This document shows, one piece after another, positions 1 through 8,294 of a DNA stretch of 54,517 bases. The stretch's first letter is position 1. Every line of letters begins with the position of its first letter. The notes under the pieces are model-generated. The model was not told the DNA's origin. It ran no database searches and saw only the letters and a program-made list of their open reading frames with translations. The stretch lies in assembly GCA_004144865.1 (NCBI GenBank), contig SEAY01000009.1:1-54517 (forward strand), written 5' to 3'. The DNA is from Comamonadaceae bacterium (GTDB lineage: Bacteria; Pseudomonadota; Gammaproteobacteria; Burkholderiales; Burkholderiaceae_C). Position numbers and translations under genes: made by a program.

Positions 1-884
1 TTTTTCTCGCAGTGGGCGTGGTCGATGAGCAGGGCCTGCCATTGAGCCAAAGCTGTGGGCAACCAAGAGGCGGGGGTGGGGGCGCGCAGGCTGGCAACAA
101 CCTCCCGCGCGATCCCCAGCGCCTCCCGGTCATCCTCCGCCAAATACTCCCCCAGCCCCGACACCGCCGTGTGCATCTCCGCGCCCCCGAGCTCTTCCTC
201 GGTGGCGACTTCCCCCGTGGCGGCCTTCAGCAACGGCGGCCCGGCCAGGAAGGCCCGCGAGCGCCCGCGCACCATGATCACCACGTCGCTGAGCCCCGGC
301 ATGTACGCACCGCCGGCCGTGCCCGAGCCATGCTGCACCGTGATCACCGGGATGCCCGCCGCGGACAAGCGCGCGAGATTGCGGAACAACGTGCCCCCGT
401 GCACGAAGCCTTCGACGCGGTAGCGCATCAGGTTGGCGCCCGCGCTTTCCACCAGGTGCACGAAGGGCAGCTTCTCGCGCAGCGCGATCTCCTGCACGCG
501 CAGGATCTTATCCAGGCCCATGGGCTGGATGGCGCCGGCATCGATGCCGGAATCGCTGGCCACCACCATGCAGCGCACGCCACGCACGAAGCCGATGCCC
601 GCGACGATGCCGCCACCCGGCACCGAGGCCGCGGGATCCTTCTGGTCCTGCAGGTAGCCGGCCAGCGTGCACAGCGGCAGATAAGGGGCGCCCGGGTCCA
701 GCAGCAAGCCTACGCGCTCGCGCGGCAGGAGCTGCCCGCGCTTCTCGAACACAGGGCGGGCCTCGGCCGACCGGTCGGCGGCGCGTTGCTGCAGCGCCCG
801 CAGCTGCTCGAGCCGGCCGAGCATCGCCTCGCGCCGCTGCTGCGCGGCGGGGCCCTGCGCGTTCCAGGTCGAGCGGAACTTCAT
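1..884 (-). CDS. Acyl-CoA carboxylase carboxyltransferase (beta) subunit, 3' end cut by window edge
   Basis: Biotin-dependent carboxyltransferase that would move CO2 from carboxybiotin to an acyl-CoA. The frame starts at an ATG and stays open through the left edge, so about 294 residues of a usual ~540 are visible. Crotonase-like carboxyltransferase motifs can be read: VPGGGIVAGIG near residue 90, an oxyanion-forming ESAGANLMRY stretch, and GSGTAGGAYMPG near residue 190. The residues YRVEGFVHGGTLFRNLARLS resemble geranyl-CoA carboxylase (AtuC) more than methylcrotonyl-CoA carboxylase, as I recall these families. The start overlaps the stop of the upstream SDR by 4 nt (ATGA), so the two are co-translated. 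The biotin-carrier subunit must lie outside the window. The family call is firm; the geranyl-CoA substrate is inference. Confidence 0.87.
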   Translation of the reverse strand, partial: MKFRSTWNAQGPAAQQRREAMLGRLEQLRALQQRAADRSAEARPVFEKRGQLLPRERVGLLLDPGAPYLPLCTLAGYLQDQKDPAASVPGGGIVAGIGFVRGVRCMVVASDSGIDAGAIQPMGLDKILRVQEIALREKLPFVHLVESAGANLMRYRVEGFVHGGTLFRNLARLSAAGIPVITVQHGSGTAGGAYMPGLSDVVIMVRGRSRAFLAGPPLLKAATGEVATEEELGGAEMHTAVSGLGEYLAEDDREALGIAREVVASLRAPTPASWLPTALAQWQALLIDHAHCEK

Positions 885-1768
885 GGCTGGAACACCTTGG
901 GGGTGACGTAGCGATGGAAGCCTTCGAAGGGTTTCACCGCATCGCGCTGCTGCACGTCGGCCGGCGCCGCCACCTGGCCCCAGCCCTGCCGCACCTGCGG
1001 GCGCGCGCCATCGATGCGCAGCACGCTGCCGCTGATGAACGCGGCGGCCGGCGACAGCAGGAACACGATGCCGGCCGAAGTCTCGGCCTCGTTGCCGAAG
1101 CGGCCGGCGGGCACGGTCTCGCGCATCTCGCGCAGCATGGGCGCGGCTTGGGGCGGATAGTGATCCATGCCGCTGGAGGCGATGTAGCCGGGAGCGACCG
1201 CATTCACGCGCACGCCGCTCTTCGCCCATTCCAGGGCCGCCGTCTCGGTGAAGCTCACCATGCCCGCACGCGCGGCGCCGCTGTGTCCCATGCCCGGCAT
1301 GGAGCCCCAGATGTCGGCCACGATGTTCACGATGGCGCCGCCGTGCGCCTGCATGGACTGCAGGTAGCACTCGCGCGCAACGAGAAAGCCGCCCGTGAGG
1401 TTGGTGGCGATCACCGCCTCCCAGCCCTTGGCGCTGATCTTTTCCAGCGGCGTGATGTACTGGCCGCCGGCGTTGTTGACGAGGCCGTCGATGCGGCCCT
1501 GCGCCACCACGATGGCCTGCACGACGTCCTGCACCGCCGCCTCGTCGCGGATGTCGACGGAGTGGAAGCTGCAGCGTCCGCGGTCCGCGACGATCTCGCT
1601 GGCCACGTGCTGCAGCTTGTCGAGCTTGCGCCCGAGCAGCACCACGTGCGCGCCCAGCGAAGCGAGTTCGTGCGCGGTGCAGCGGCCGATGCCGGAGCCA
1701 CCGCCGGTGACCACGATCACGCGGCCCGCGAACAGGCCCGCATGGAAGATGGAGCGGTAGCCGCTCAT
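881..1768 (-). CDS. SDR oxidoreductase, PECR/AtuG-like (citronellol/citronellal dehydrogenase type)
   Basis: A 295-residue short-chain dehydrogenase with a TGGGSGIG dinucleotide-binding loop near residue 20 and NNAG near residue 95. In place of the classical YxxxK site it has GHSGAARAGM, the active-site segment of peroxisomal trans-2-enoyl-CoA reductase-like SDRs and of AtuG-type proteins. It probably reduces or oxidises an isoprenoid alcohol, aldehyde or enoyl-CoA. The ATG at 1768 was chosen over an in-frame upstream extension because it overlaps the TetR stop as ATGA. Its own stop overlaps the carboxylase start in the same way. This makes a tightly coupled TetR-SDR-carboxylase operon, consistent with an atu-like terpenoid pathway. 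Substrate is inferred only. Confidence 0.85.
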   Translation of the reverse strand: MSGYRSIFHAGLFAGRVIVVTGGGSGIGRCTAHELASLGAHVVLLGRKLDKLQHVASEIVADRGRCSFHSVDIRDEAAVQDVVQAIVVAQGRIDGLVNNAGGQYITPLEKISAKGWEAVIATNLTGGFLVARECYLQSMQAHGGAIVNIVADIWGSMPGMGHSGAARAGMVSFTETAALEWAKSGVRVNAVAPGYIASSGMDHYPPQAAPMLREMRETVPAGRFGNEAETSAGIVFLLSPAAAFISGSVLRIDGARPQVRQGWGQVAAPADVQQRDAVKPFEGFHRYVTPKVFQP

Positions 1769-2424
1769 GGGTTGCCTCCGATGAAGAGGGCCAAGGCGGC
1801 CTGGGTGAGGTCGTCGAGCGAGGCTTCCTTGCGCCGGTCGAACCATTGCACCGACCAGTTCAGCGCGCCGAAGATCATCAGGCGCGCGAGCTTCACGTCC
1901 GCCTTCAGGCGGCCGCTGGCGTACAGCGCCTGCAGCACCGGTACCCACGTGCCCTCGTAGGTGCTGCGCAGCTCGGACAGCGAGGCGCGCTGGCGCGCGT
2001 TGATGGAACGCGCCTCGTACAGCATCACGGGAATGAAATCGCTGCCCGGGCCGAGCAGCACTTCGAAGTGGCTGCGCACCAGCACGCGCAGCTGGTCTGC
2101 GGGGTCCAGCGCCTCCATGCCGGCGGCGGCGACGGCTTGCTGCTGGCGCTCGACCGCGTGGCGCATGCCCTCTTCCATCACGGCGAACAGCAGCGCCTGC
2201 TTGTTCTTGAAGTGATAGAAGGGCGAGCCGCTCTGCATGCCGGCTGCGGCGGCGATGTCGCGCGTGCTGGTGGCGTCGAAGCCCTTGCGGCGGAACAGCC
2301 GGGCGGCGCCGCGGATCAGGGCGCGGCGCCGATTGCCGTCATCGCGCTGGGCTAGCGTCTTGCGCGGGCGGCCGCGCGGCCTCCTGCCCGTGGCCGGCAC
2401 GCGGGGAGCGCTGGCGGATTCCAT
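1765..2424 (-). CDS. TetR family transcriptional regulator
   Basis: A 219-residue TetR repressor. A basic N-terminal tail (RRPRGRPRKT) precedes the helix-turn-helix at about residues 35-80, with the recognition segment TRDIAAAAGMQSGSPFYHFK. The C-terminal ligand-binding part is not family-specific. It is the first gene of the SDR-carboxylase operon and overlaps the SDR by 4 nt, so it most likely represses itself and those genes, with an acyl-CoA or terpenoid as inducer (as AtuR does). No Shine-Dalgarno sequence is visible before the ATG, and the predicted promoter puts the transcript start within a few bases of it, so the mRNA may be leaderless. Confidence 0.88.
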   Translation of the reverse strand: MESASAPRVPATGRRPRGRPRKTLAQRDDGNRRRALIRGAARLFRRKGFDATSTRDIAAAAGMQSGSPFYHFKNKQALLFAVMEEGMRHAVERQQQAVAAAGMEALDPADQLRVLVRSHFEVLLGPGSDFIPVMLYEARSINARQRASLSELRSTYEGTWVPVLQALYASGRLKADVKLARLMIFGALNWSVQWFDRRKEASLDDLTQAALALFIGGNP

Positions 2425-2432
2425 GGCGGCGG

Positions 2433-2461
2433 ATCATGGCAGAGGCGGTCAATTACGGCAA
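2433..2461 (-). promoter_or_regulatory. Predicted sigma70-like promoter of the TetR-SDR-carboxylase operon
   Basis: Reading the minus strand, TTGCCG (2456-2461) and CATGAT (2433-2438) are separated by exactly 17 bp. Transcription would begin about 7 nt past the -10 box, around 2425-2426, almost at the start codon (2424). Hexamer fit is moderate; this is a prediction from sequence only. Confidence 0.45.
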
Positions 2462-2472
2462 GCGGTTGCTTG
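2459..2472. promoter_or_regulatory. Candidate TetR operator (CAAGC-N4-GCTTG)
   Basis: A perfect inverted repeat, CAAGC ggtt GCTTG, overlaps the -35 box of the predicted promoter. TetR regulators of this kind bind short palindromes at their own promoter, so binding here would block transcription. The match to a particular regulator is inference. Confidence 0.45.
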
Positions 2473-2499
2473 GGGAAATTGAAGCCCGCACTCCGGGCG

Positions 2500-2529
2500 C
2501 CCTTGATTCCCGCCTGCGCGGGAATGACG
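2500..2529. repeat. Single-hairpin copy of interspersed palindromic repeat family A
   Basis: Half copy of the family seen at 5961, 12145, 20152, 23289 and 29693: a stem CATTCCCGCGCAGGCGGGAATC, here in reverse orientation, followed by a run of ten G (2529-2538). It lies between the TetR promoter and the 3' end of the UvrA paralogue. The 2425-2607 interval otherwise holds only the promoter and the next repeat. Confidence 0.75.
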
Positions 2530-2543
2530 GGGGGGGGGACGCC

Positions 2544-2625
2544 TGTCATTGCGGGCTCGACCCGCAATCCATGCGGCGCCTGATCCACCGCCGCCGTGGA
2601 TCCCGGGTCAAGCCCGGGATGACAG
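2544..2625. repeat. Interspersed palindromic repeat family B (paired hairpins)
   Basis: Two hairpins face each other: TGTCATTGCGGGCTCGACCC with GCAATCC, then GGATCCCGGGTCAAGCCCGG with GATGACA. The outer ends are complementary (TGTCAT/ATGACA). It overlaps the last residues and the stop codon of the UvrA paralogue, so the repeat supplies that gene's terminus. It could also fold as a transcription terminator for that gene. Confidence 0.75.
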
Positions 2626-5298
2626 CCTTCCGCCAAGCGCCTCCCCCAGGTACGCCGCCGTCCGGCTCCCCTTCGCCCGCGCCACTTCGCGCGGCCTGCC
2701 CGCCGCGACCACCCTCCCACCCTGCACGCCGGCGCCCGGCCCCATGTCGATCACCCAGTCGCTCTGCGCCACGACGCGCATCTCGTGCTCCACCACGACG
2801 ACGGTGTTGCCCTCGTCCACCAGCCGCTGCAGCTGCGCCATCAGCCGGTCCGCATCCGAAGCGTGCAGGCCCGTGGTCGGTTCGTCCAGCACGTAGAGGG
2901 TGTCCCCGCGATGCGTGCGCTGCAGTTCGGTCGCGAGCTTGATCCGCTGCGCCTCGCCGCCGGACAACTCCGTCGCCGGCTGGCCCAGGCGCAGGTAACC
3001 CAGCCCGATGTCCTGCAGCACCTGCAGCGGCCGCAGCACGGCGGGCTCCTGCGCGAAGAACGCGGCCGCCTCGTCCACCGTCATGCCCAGCACCTCGGCG
3101 ATGTTGCGGTCCTGCCAGCGCACCTCCAGCGTCTGCGCGTTGTAGCGCGCGCCGTGGCACTGCGGGCAAGGCGCATAGACGCTCGGCATGAAGAGCAGCT
3201 CCACCGAGACGAAGCCTTCGCCCTCGCAGGTCTCGCAGCGCCCCTTGGGCACGTTGAACGAGAAGCGGCCCGGGTCGTAGCGCCGCTTGCGTGCCGCCGG
3301 CGTGGCGGCGAAGAGCTTGCGCACCGTGTCGAACAGGCCGGTATAGGTCGCGAGGTTCGATCGCGGCGTGCGGCCGATCGGCTTCTGGTCCACCTGCACC
3401 AGCCGGCGGATCGCGCCCGTGTCACCCGCCAGCCGCCCGGACCAGGTGCCGTCGCGGCCGCCCGGATCCATCGCGTCGTCGGCCTCTTCCTCGCCGTCCG
3501 GCAAGTCGCTGCCCAGGTGCTGCGCCACCAGTTCCAGCAGCGCGCGCGTGACCAGCGTCGACTTGCCCGATCCCGAGACGCCGGTCACGGCGGTGAGGCA
3601 CCCGAGCGGGAACGTGGCGTCCAGTCCTTCCAGGTTGTTGCGCGTCACGCCTTCGAGGCGCAGCCACCCGCGCGGCGCACGATCGCGGCTGGGCGCCGCC
3701 TCCACCTGCCCGAACAGGTGGCGCGCGGTCTGCGATTCGCCCACCTGCGCCAGGCCCGCCGGCGGGCCGCTGTACAGGACGCGTCCACCCCGCTCGCCCG
3801 CGGCCGGGCCCACGTCCACCAGCCAATCGGCCCGCCGCATGAGCGACAAGTCGTGTTCGACCACGTAGACCGAGTTGCCGCTCGCCTTCAGGCGCCGCAA
3901 GGCCTCCAGCAGCGCCTCGCCGTCGGCGGGGTGCAGGCCGGCCGACGGCTCGTCCAGCACGTAGATCACGCCAAAGAGCTGCGAGCCGAGCTGCGTGGCG
4001 AGGCGCAGCCGCTGCAACTCGCCGGGCGACAGCGTGGGCGTGCTGCGATCCAGCGACAGGTAGCCGAGGCCGAGCCCCACCAGCGTCTGCATGCGCGCGA
4101 GCAAGTCATGCCCCAGTCGCTGCGCCGCGATGCGCTTCTCCTCCGACACCGGCGAGGTGAGCCGCACGTCCGGCGCGGCCGCGTGCGAAGCGCCGCCGCG
4201 CGCCACGCGATCCTGCGTCGCACGACGCGAGGCGGAGCGCGACAAGGTGTCGCCGGCGGGCGTGACGTCCTGCAGCCGCCCCTCGGCCACGGGCTTCAGG
4301 ATCTTCACCACGTCGTCGATCGGCAGCCGCGAGAGCGCGCCTATGTCGTGCCCCGCGAACGTGACCGACAGCGCCTCGGGCTTCAGCCGCTTGCCATCGC
4401 ACACGGGGCATGGCGTGCTCACCATGAACTGGGAAACGCGCTTCTTCATCATCGCGCTCTGCGTGCTGGCGAAGGTATGCAGCACGTAATTGCGCGCACT
4501 CGTGAAGGTGCCCATGTACGCCGGCTCGGTCTTGCTGCGCAGCGCCTGGCGCGTCTCCTTGGGCGTGAAGCCGGGATACACGGGCACGGTGGGCGTCTCG
4601 TCGGTGAAGAGGATCCAGTCGCGCAGCTTGCGCGGCAGCTCGCGCCACGGCTTGTCGACGTCGTGGCCCAGCGAGACCAGGATGTCGCGCAGGTTCTGTC
4701 CGTGCCACGCCGGCGGCCAGGCGGCGATGGCGCGATCGCGGATGGTGAGCGCATCGTCGGGGACCATCGAAGCCTCGGTGGCGTCGTACACGCGCCCCTG
4801 GCCATGGCAATGCGGGCAGGCGCCCTGCGGCGTGTTGGGCGAGAAGTCCTCGGCGTACAGCATCGGCTGCCCGGCGGGGTAGTGCCCCACGCGCGAGTAC
4901 AGCATGCGCAGCAGGCTGGAGATGGTGGTGACGCTGCCCACCGACGATCGCGTGCTGGGCGTGCCCCGCTGCTGCTGCAGGGCCACGGCCGGCGGCAGTC
5001 CGTCGATGGAGTCCACGTCCGGCACGCCGGCCTGGTCGATCAGCCGGCGGGCGTAGGGCGACACCGATTCCAGGTAGCGCCGCTGCGCCTCCGCATAGAT
5101 GGTGCCGAAGGCGAGCGAGGACTTGCCCGAGCCGGAGACGCCGCTGAAGACCACCAGCGCGTCGCGCGGCACGTCGACATCGACCTCCTTCAGGTTGTGC
5201 TCGCGTGCGCCGCGCACGCGCACGAAACCCCGCTCGGGCGACTGCGTGGCGTCGTCACCGCCCGCGTCCTCGGGGGCAGGTTTGCGTTCTTTTCCCAT
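2608..5298 (-). CDS. uvrA: UvrA paralogue (UvrA2-type excinuclease ABC ATPase)
   Basis: An 896-residue tandem ABC ATPase of the UvrA family, which scans DNA for damage. First Walker [10 protein letters not shown] at residues 53-61. A first zinc site [14 protein letters not shown] sits near residue 300, and a second zinc hook has paired CxxC motifs (CETCEGEGF and CPQCHGARY). A second Walker [10 protein letters not shown] and the signature [15 protein letters not shown] follow. The first signature reads [15 protein letters not shown], a departure from SGGE. The protein is shorter than canonical UvrA (~940-970), as in UvrA2 paralogues that lack much of the UvrB-binding region. No uvrB or uvrC is nearby. 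The last residues and the stop lie inside a palindromic repeat. It probably acts in damage tolerance or as an accessory to the main UvrA. Confidence 0.88.
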   Translation of the reverse strand: MGKERKPAPEDAGGDDATQSPERGFVRVRGAREHNLKEVDVDVPRDALVVFSGVSGSGKSSLAFGTIYAEAQRRYLESVSPYARRLIDQAGVPDVDSIDGLPPAVALQQQRGTPSTRSSVGSVTTISSLLRMLYSRVGHYPAGQPMLYAEDFSPNTPQGACPHCHGQGRVYDATEASMVPDDALTIRDRAIAAWPPAWHGQNLRDILVSLGHDVDKPWRELPRKLRDWILFTDETPTVPVYPGFTPKETRQALRSKTEPAYMGTFTSARNYVLHTFASTQSAMMKKRVSQFMVSTPCPVCDGKRLKPEALSVTFAGHDIGALSRLPIDDVVKILKPVAEGRLQDVTPAGDTLSRSASRRATQDRVARGGASHAAAPDVRLTSPVSEEKRIAAQRLGHDLLARMQTLVGLGLGYLSLDRSTPTLSPGELQRLRLATQLGSQLFGVIYVLDEPSAGLHPADGEALLEALRRLKASGNSVYVVEHDLSLMRRADWLVDVGPAAGERGGRVLYSGPPAGLAQVGESQTARHLFGQVEAAPSRDRAPRGWLRLEGVTRNNLEGLDATFPLGCLTAVTGVSGSGKSTLVTRALLELVAQHLGSDLPDGEEEADDAMDPGGRDGTWSGRLAGDTGAIRRLVQVDQKPIGRTPRSNLATYTGLFDTVRKLFAATPAARKRRYDPGRFSFNVPKGRCETCEGEGFVSVELLFMPSVYAPCPQCHGARYNAQTLEVRWQDRNIAEVLGMTVDEAAAFFAQEPAVLRPLQVLQDIGLGYLRLGQPATELSGGEAQRIKLATELQRTHRGDTLYVLDEPTTGLHASDADRLMAQLQRLVDEGNTVVVVEHEMRVVAQSDWVIDMGPGAGVQGGRVVAAGRPREVARAKGSRTAAYLGEALGGRLSSRA

Positions 5299-5386
5299 GC
5301 TGTCCCGACGGTAGAGCCGCCGCGCCGCGCCGTCCGTGGGATGAGTCGGAAAGTACTGTAGGAGCCGCCCGCCCTAAGATGGGCGG

Positions 5387-5959
5387 ATGTCCGATCTGCC
5401 CGTCCCCGTCGCCCGCCGGCCCATCCACACGCGCCGCATCGCATTCGAAGGCTTCCTGCGCGAGGATGGCCTGTGGGACATCGACTGCGAGCTGCGCGAC
5501 ACGAAGGCGGAAGCCATCCACATGCGCGAGCGCGGCACGCTGCCGGCCGGCGAGCCCGTGCACCTGCTGCGCGTGCGCCTCACGGTGGACGACAGCCTGA
5601 CGATCCGCGAAGTGCAAACGGGCGTGCTGAACGTGCCGTTCGACGAGTGCCACCGGCCCGCAGCCGAGCCGATGCAGAAGCTGGTGGGCCTCACGATGGG
5701 CCCCGGCTGGCGCAAGGCGATCGATGGCGCCATCGGCGGCGTGGCGGGCTGCACGCACCTGCGCGAGCTGGTGTTCAACGCGGCGACGGCGGCGTTCCAG
5801 ATGATCCCGCACTACCGCGCCACGCAGGGCGGCAGGAAGGACGAAGCGGCTGCGCAAGTTGACAAGCCGCCGTTCTACATGGGGCAGTGCATGACGTGGG
5901 CCTTCGACGGGCCGGTGGTGCAGCGGCTGGCGCCGCAGTTTCATCGCAAGCCGAAATAA
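5387..5959 (+). CDS. DUF2889 domain protein
   Basis: A 190-residue cytoplasmic protein with the DUF2889 pattern: RRIAFEGFLREDGLWDIDCE near residue 15, a DDSLTIREV segment, and CTHLRELVFNAATAAFQMIP near residue 125. No signal peptide or membrane helix. As I recall, the family often sits near aromatic or acyl-CoA catabolic genes but has no established biochemical role. It is divergent from the UvrA paralogue with 88 bp between them and convergent with the ECF sigma gene, separated by a paired-hairpin repeat. A 6-bp inverted repeat (CCGCCC/GGGCGG) sits just before the start codon, so the ribosome site may be structured. Function unknown. Confidence 0.8.
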   Translation: MSDLPVPVARRPIHTRRIAFEGFLREDGLWDIDCELRDTKAEAIHMRERGTLPAGEPVHLLRVRLTVDDSLTIREVQTGVLNVPFDECHRPAAEPMQKLVGLTMGPGWRKAIDGAIGGVAGCTHLRELVFNAATAAFQMIPHYRATQGGRKDEAAAQVDKPPFYMGQCMTWAFDGPVVQRLAPQFHRKPK

Positions 5960-5960
5960 C

Positions 5961-6045
5961 CGTCATCCCCGCGCAGGCGGGGATCCAGGGCTTTCATGAG
6001 CCGCGCGCCGCGCGGTTCTGGGTCCCCGCCTGCGCGGGGACGACG
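5961..6045. repeat. Paired-hairpin repeat, family A (between convergent genes)
   Basis: Left hairpin CCCCGCGCAGGCGGGG, then ATCCAGGG, a ~30-bp variable core, and right hairpin TCCCCGCCTGCGCGGGGA. The outer ends CGTCATC/GACGACG are near-complementary, so the whole unit can also fold as one long cruciform. It lies exactly between the convergent ends of the DUF2889 gene and the sigma-factor gene and could end transcription in both directions. Confidence 0.82.
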
Positions 6046-6053
6046 AGGTTCAG

Positions 6054-7319
6054 TTACAGCTTCGCCGCGCGCGCGAGCATCAGCTCGCGCTCCTTCTCGT
6101 TCCCCGCCAGTTCCGCCGCCGCCAGGAACTCGTCGCGCGCCTCCTGCGTGCGCCCCAGCTTCTCGAGCAGGTCGCCGCGCACGCCGGGCAGCCACTGGTA
6201 GCGCCTGAGCGCGGGGTTCTGCCGCAGGCCATCGACGATGGCCAGCGCCGCCGCAGGACCGTCGGCCATGCCCACCGCAACGGCGCGGTTCAGTTCGATC
6301 ACCGGCGATGGGGCGACTTCGGCGAGTTCCGCGTAGAGCGCGGCGATGCGCTTCCAGTCGGTGTCCGCCGCCGTCGGCGCCCGCGCATGGCAGGCAGCGA
6401 TCGCCGCCTGCAGCGCGTAGATGCCGCGGTGGCCGCCCAGCGCCTGCGCGCGCTCCAGCGCCGCGAGGCCTCGACGGATCAACAGGTGGTCCCAGCGCGC
6501 GCGGTCCTGGTCCGCCAGCAGGATGGGCCGCCCCTGCGCGTCGGTGCGCGCGTTCATGCGCGACGCCTGCAACTCCATCAGCGCCACGAGCCCATGCACC
6601 TCCGGTTCCTGCGGCGCGATGCCGGCCAGCATGCGGCCCAGGCGCAGCGCTTCCTGGGCCAGCGCGGGGCGCATCCAGTCGCCGCCCGCCGTCGCCGTGT
6701 AGCCCTCGTTGAAGATGAGGTAGACGACCTCCAGCACCGACGCCAGGCGCGGCGCGAGCTCCTCGCCGCGCGGCACCTCGTACGGCACCTTCGCCTCGCT
6801 GAGCGCGCGCTTGGCCCGCACGATGCGCTGCGCCACCGTGGGCTCGGGCACCAGGTACGCGCGCGCGATCTCGTGGGTGGTGAGGCCGCCCAGCAGCTTG
6901 AGCGTGAGCGCCACGCGCGCCTCGGTGGACAGCACCGGGTGGCAGGCCGTGAAGATCAGCCGCAGCAGGTCGTCGCCGATGTCGTCCTGGCGCGCCGCAT
7001 CCAGGGCGTCGACGAAATCCGGCACCACCAGCGCCTCCTGCGCCTCGAGGTCGAGGCCCAGTTCCTCCAGCTTCTCGCCCTGCATCTTCCGGTGCCGAAT
7101 GTGGTCGAGGGCGCGGCGCTTGGCGGTCGTCATCAGCCAGGCCCCGGGCTTGTCGGGGATGCCGTCGCGCGGCCAGTGTTCCAGCGCCGCGACCAGGGCG
7201 TCCTGCGCCAGTTCCTCGGCCACCCCCACGTCGCGCACCATGCGCGCCACGCTGGCGACGATGCGCGCCGCCTCGATGCGCCAGACCGCGGCGATCGCCT
7301 GGTGGGTGGCCGAGTGCAT
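6054..7319 (-). CDS. ECF RNA polymerase sigma factor, ECF42 type
   Basis: A 421-residue sigma factor. Region 2 lies in the first ~100 residues (ELAQDALVAALEHWP, then a KRRALDHIRHRK segment) and region 4 near residues 140-180 (THEIARAYLVPEPTVAQRIV). A ~230-residue C-terminal extension follows, with TPR-like helices (NEGYTATAGGDWMRPALAQE near 210). This fusion is typical of the ECF42 group, which has no anti-sigma factor and whose activity depends on the C-terminal domain. The group is known to be encoded with DGPF (YCII) proteins, as here. It ends a five-gene operon and starts 4 nt after the VOC gene stop. It probably drives transcription of its own operon. Confidence 0.9.
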   Translation of the reverse strand: MHSATHQAIAAVWRIEAARIVASVARMVRDVGVAEELAQDALVAALEHWPRDGIPDKPGAWLMTTAKRRALDHIRHRKMQGEKLEELGLDLEAQEALVVPDFVDALDAARQDDIGDDLLRLIFTACHPVLSTEARVALTLKLLGGLTTHEIARAYLVPEPTVAQRIVRAKRALSEAKVPYEVPRGEELAPRLASVLEVVYLIFNEGYTATAGGDWMRPALAQEALRLGRMLAGIAPQEPEVHGLVALMELQASRMNARTDAQGRPILLADQDRARWDHLLIRRGLAALERAQALGGHRGIYALQAAIAACHARAPTAADTDWKRIAALYAELAEVAPSPVIELNRAVAVGMADGPAAALAIVDGLRQNPALRRYQWLPGVRGDLLEKLGRTQEARDEFLAAAELAGNEKERELMLARAAKL

Positions 7320-7323
7320 GCGC

Positions 7324-7737
7324 TCAGGCGTTCGGCGGCGCCGCGGCCGGGTCCATCCACATCAACTCCCAGCCGTGGCCGTCGAGGTCCTCGAAGCTGC
7401 GGTGGTACATGAAGCCGTGGTCCTGGGCCGCGACCGGTTCGGTGCCGCCGGCGGCGAGCACCTTGCGCATCAGCTCGTCGACTTCGGCGCGGCTTTCGCA
7501 CGAGAGGCACACGAGCACCTCGGTGGACTTGCGCGCGTCGGCCACCGGCTTCTTCGTGAAAGTCTGGAAGAAGGGCTCGACCAGCAGCATCGCGTAGATG
7601 GCGTCCTCGCGGATGACCATGCAGGCACCCTGCTCGTTGGTGAACTGCGGGTTGAAGGAGAAGCCGAGCTGGCGGAAGAACGCCTGCGAGCGCTCCATGT
7701 CGCGGATCGGCAGGTTCACGAAGATCATGCGGGCCAT
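7324..7737 (-). CDS. VOC family (glyoxalase/bleomycin-resistance-like) protein
   Basis: A 137-residue single-domain protein with the vicinal oxygen chelate pattern: IFVNLPIRDMERSQAFFRQL at the N terminus and DLDGHGWELMWMDP at the C terminus, where the Glu is the usual metal ligand. No signal peptide. VOC proteins bind a divalent metal and act on diverse small molecules. Its exact substrate cannot be told. It lies inside the ECF42 operon between the SRPBCC gene and the sigma gene, 9 nt and 4 nt away, so it belongs to that regulon. VOC and YCII proteins recur with ECF42 sigma factors. Confidence 0.85.
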   Translation of the reverse strand: MARMIFVNLPIRDMERSQAFFRQLGFSFNPQFTNEQGACMVIREDAIYAMLLVEPFFQTFTKKPVADARKSTEVLVCLSCESRAEVDELMRKVLAAGGTEPVAAQDHGFMYHRSFEDLDGHGWELMWMDPAAAPPNA

Positions 7738-7746
7738 GGTCGTGCC

Positions 7747-8283
7747 TCAGGTGCGGGGTTGGGTTTCGGCGCGCTGCTTCAGGCCGGCCAGGCCCGCCTC
7801 GAAGTCGCGGCCGATCATGCGGTCCATGTCGAGGAACAGCCCCACGACGCGCGCCATGAAGGGGCTGGCCCCGTGCATGGACCACGTCACCTCGGTGGCC
7901 TGGCCTTGCGGGCGGAGGGTGAATTCCACCGTGTTGCGGCCCTCGAAAGGCTCGACCATGTGCAGCTGCATCGTCACCTTCGCGGGCGCGGACTCCAGGA
8001 TCTGGAGGCTGCCCTTGCCCACGTCCTTGTTGCCCTGGAAGTGGAAGGCGGCGCCGGGGCCGGCCTGCGGGCCGCGGTACTCGCCCTGCATCGCCGGGTC
8101 CTTGCGGTTGTAGGGATTCCAGGTGTTGAACTGCCGCATGTCGTTGATCAGCGGGTGCAGCCGCTCGGGCGGCGCCTGCACGGTCGTGGAACGCGCCACC
8201 TGGAAGGTCGCGGGGCGCAGCGCCGCGATCACCAGCACCGCGGCAATGGCGGCCAGGACAAGCAGGGAGACGGTCTTCAGCAT
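7747..8283 (-). CDS. SRPBCC family (START-like) protein with N-terminal membrane anchor
   Basis: A 178-residue protein. An N-terminal hydrophobic stretch (LKTVSLLVLAAIAAVLVIAA) looks like an uncleaved signal anchor, so the rest should be periplasmic or membrane-bound. The remaining ~150 residues have the SRPBCC/polyketide-cyclase shape: VARSTTVQAPPERLHPLIND, then FNTWNPYNRKDPAM and a terminal GRDFEAGLAGLKQRAE. These domains bind hydrophobic ligands. It sits in the ECF42 operon between a DGPF gene and the VOC gene with short gaps. The ATG at 8283 was chosen as the first Met of the hydrophobic anchor. Ligand unknown. Confidence 0.83.
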   Translation of the reverse strand: MLKTVSLLVLAAIAAVLVIAALRPATFQVARSTTVQAPPERLHPLINDMRQFNTWNPYNRKDPAMQGEYRGPQAGPGAAFHFQGNKDVGKGSLQILESAPAKVTMQLHMVEPFEGRNTVEFTLRPQGQATEVTWSMHGASPFMARVVGLFLDMDRMIGRDFEAGLAGLKQRAETQPRT

Positions 8284-8294
8284 GGCCGGCCTCC

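Noticed and set aside
2529..2538. Run of ten G as a possible phase-variable tract
   Set aside because: It lies between repeats in intergenic DNA, away from any start codon, and probably is a repeat-junction artefact. A promoter effect cannot be supported.
5299..5386. LexA box upstream of the UvrA paralogue
   Set aside because: No CTGT-N8-ACAG pattern could be found in the spacer.
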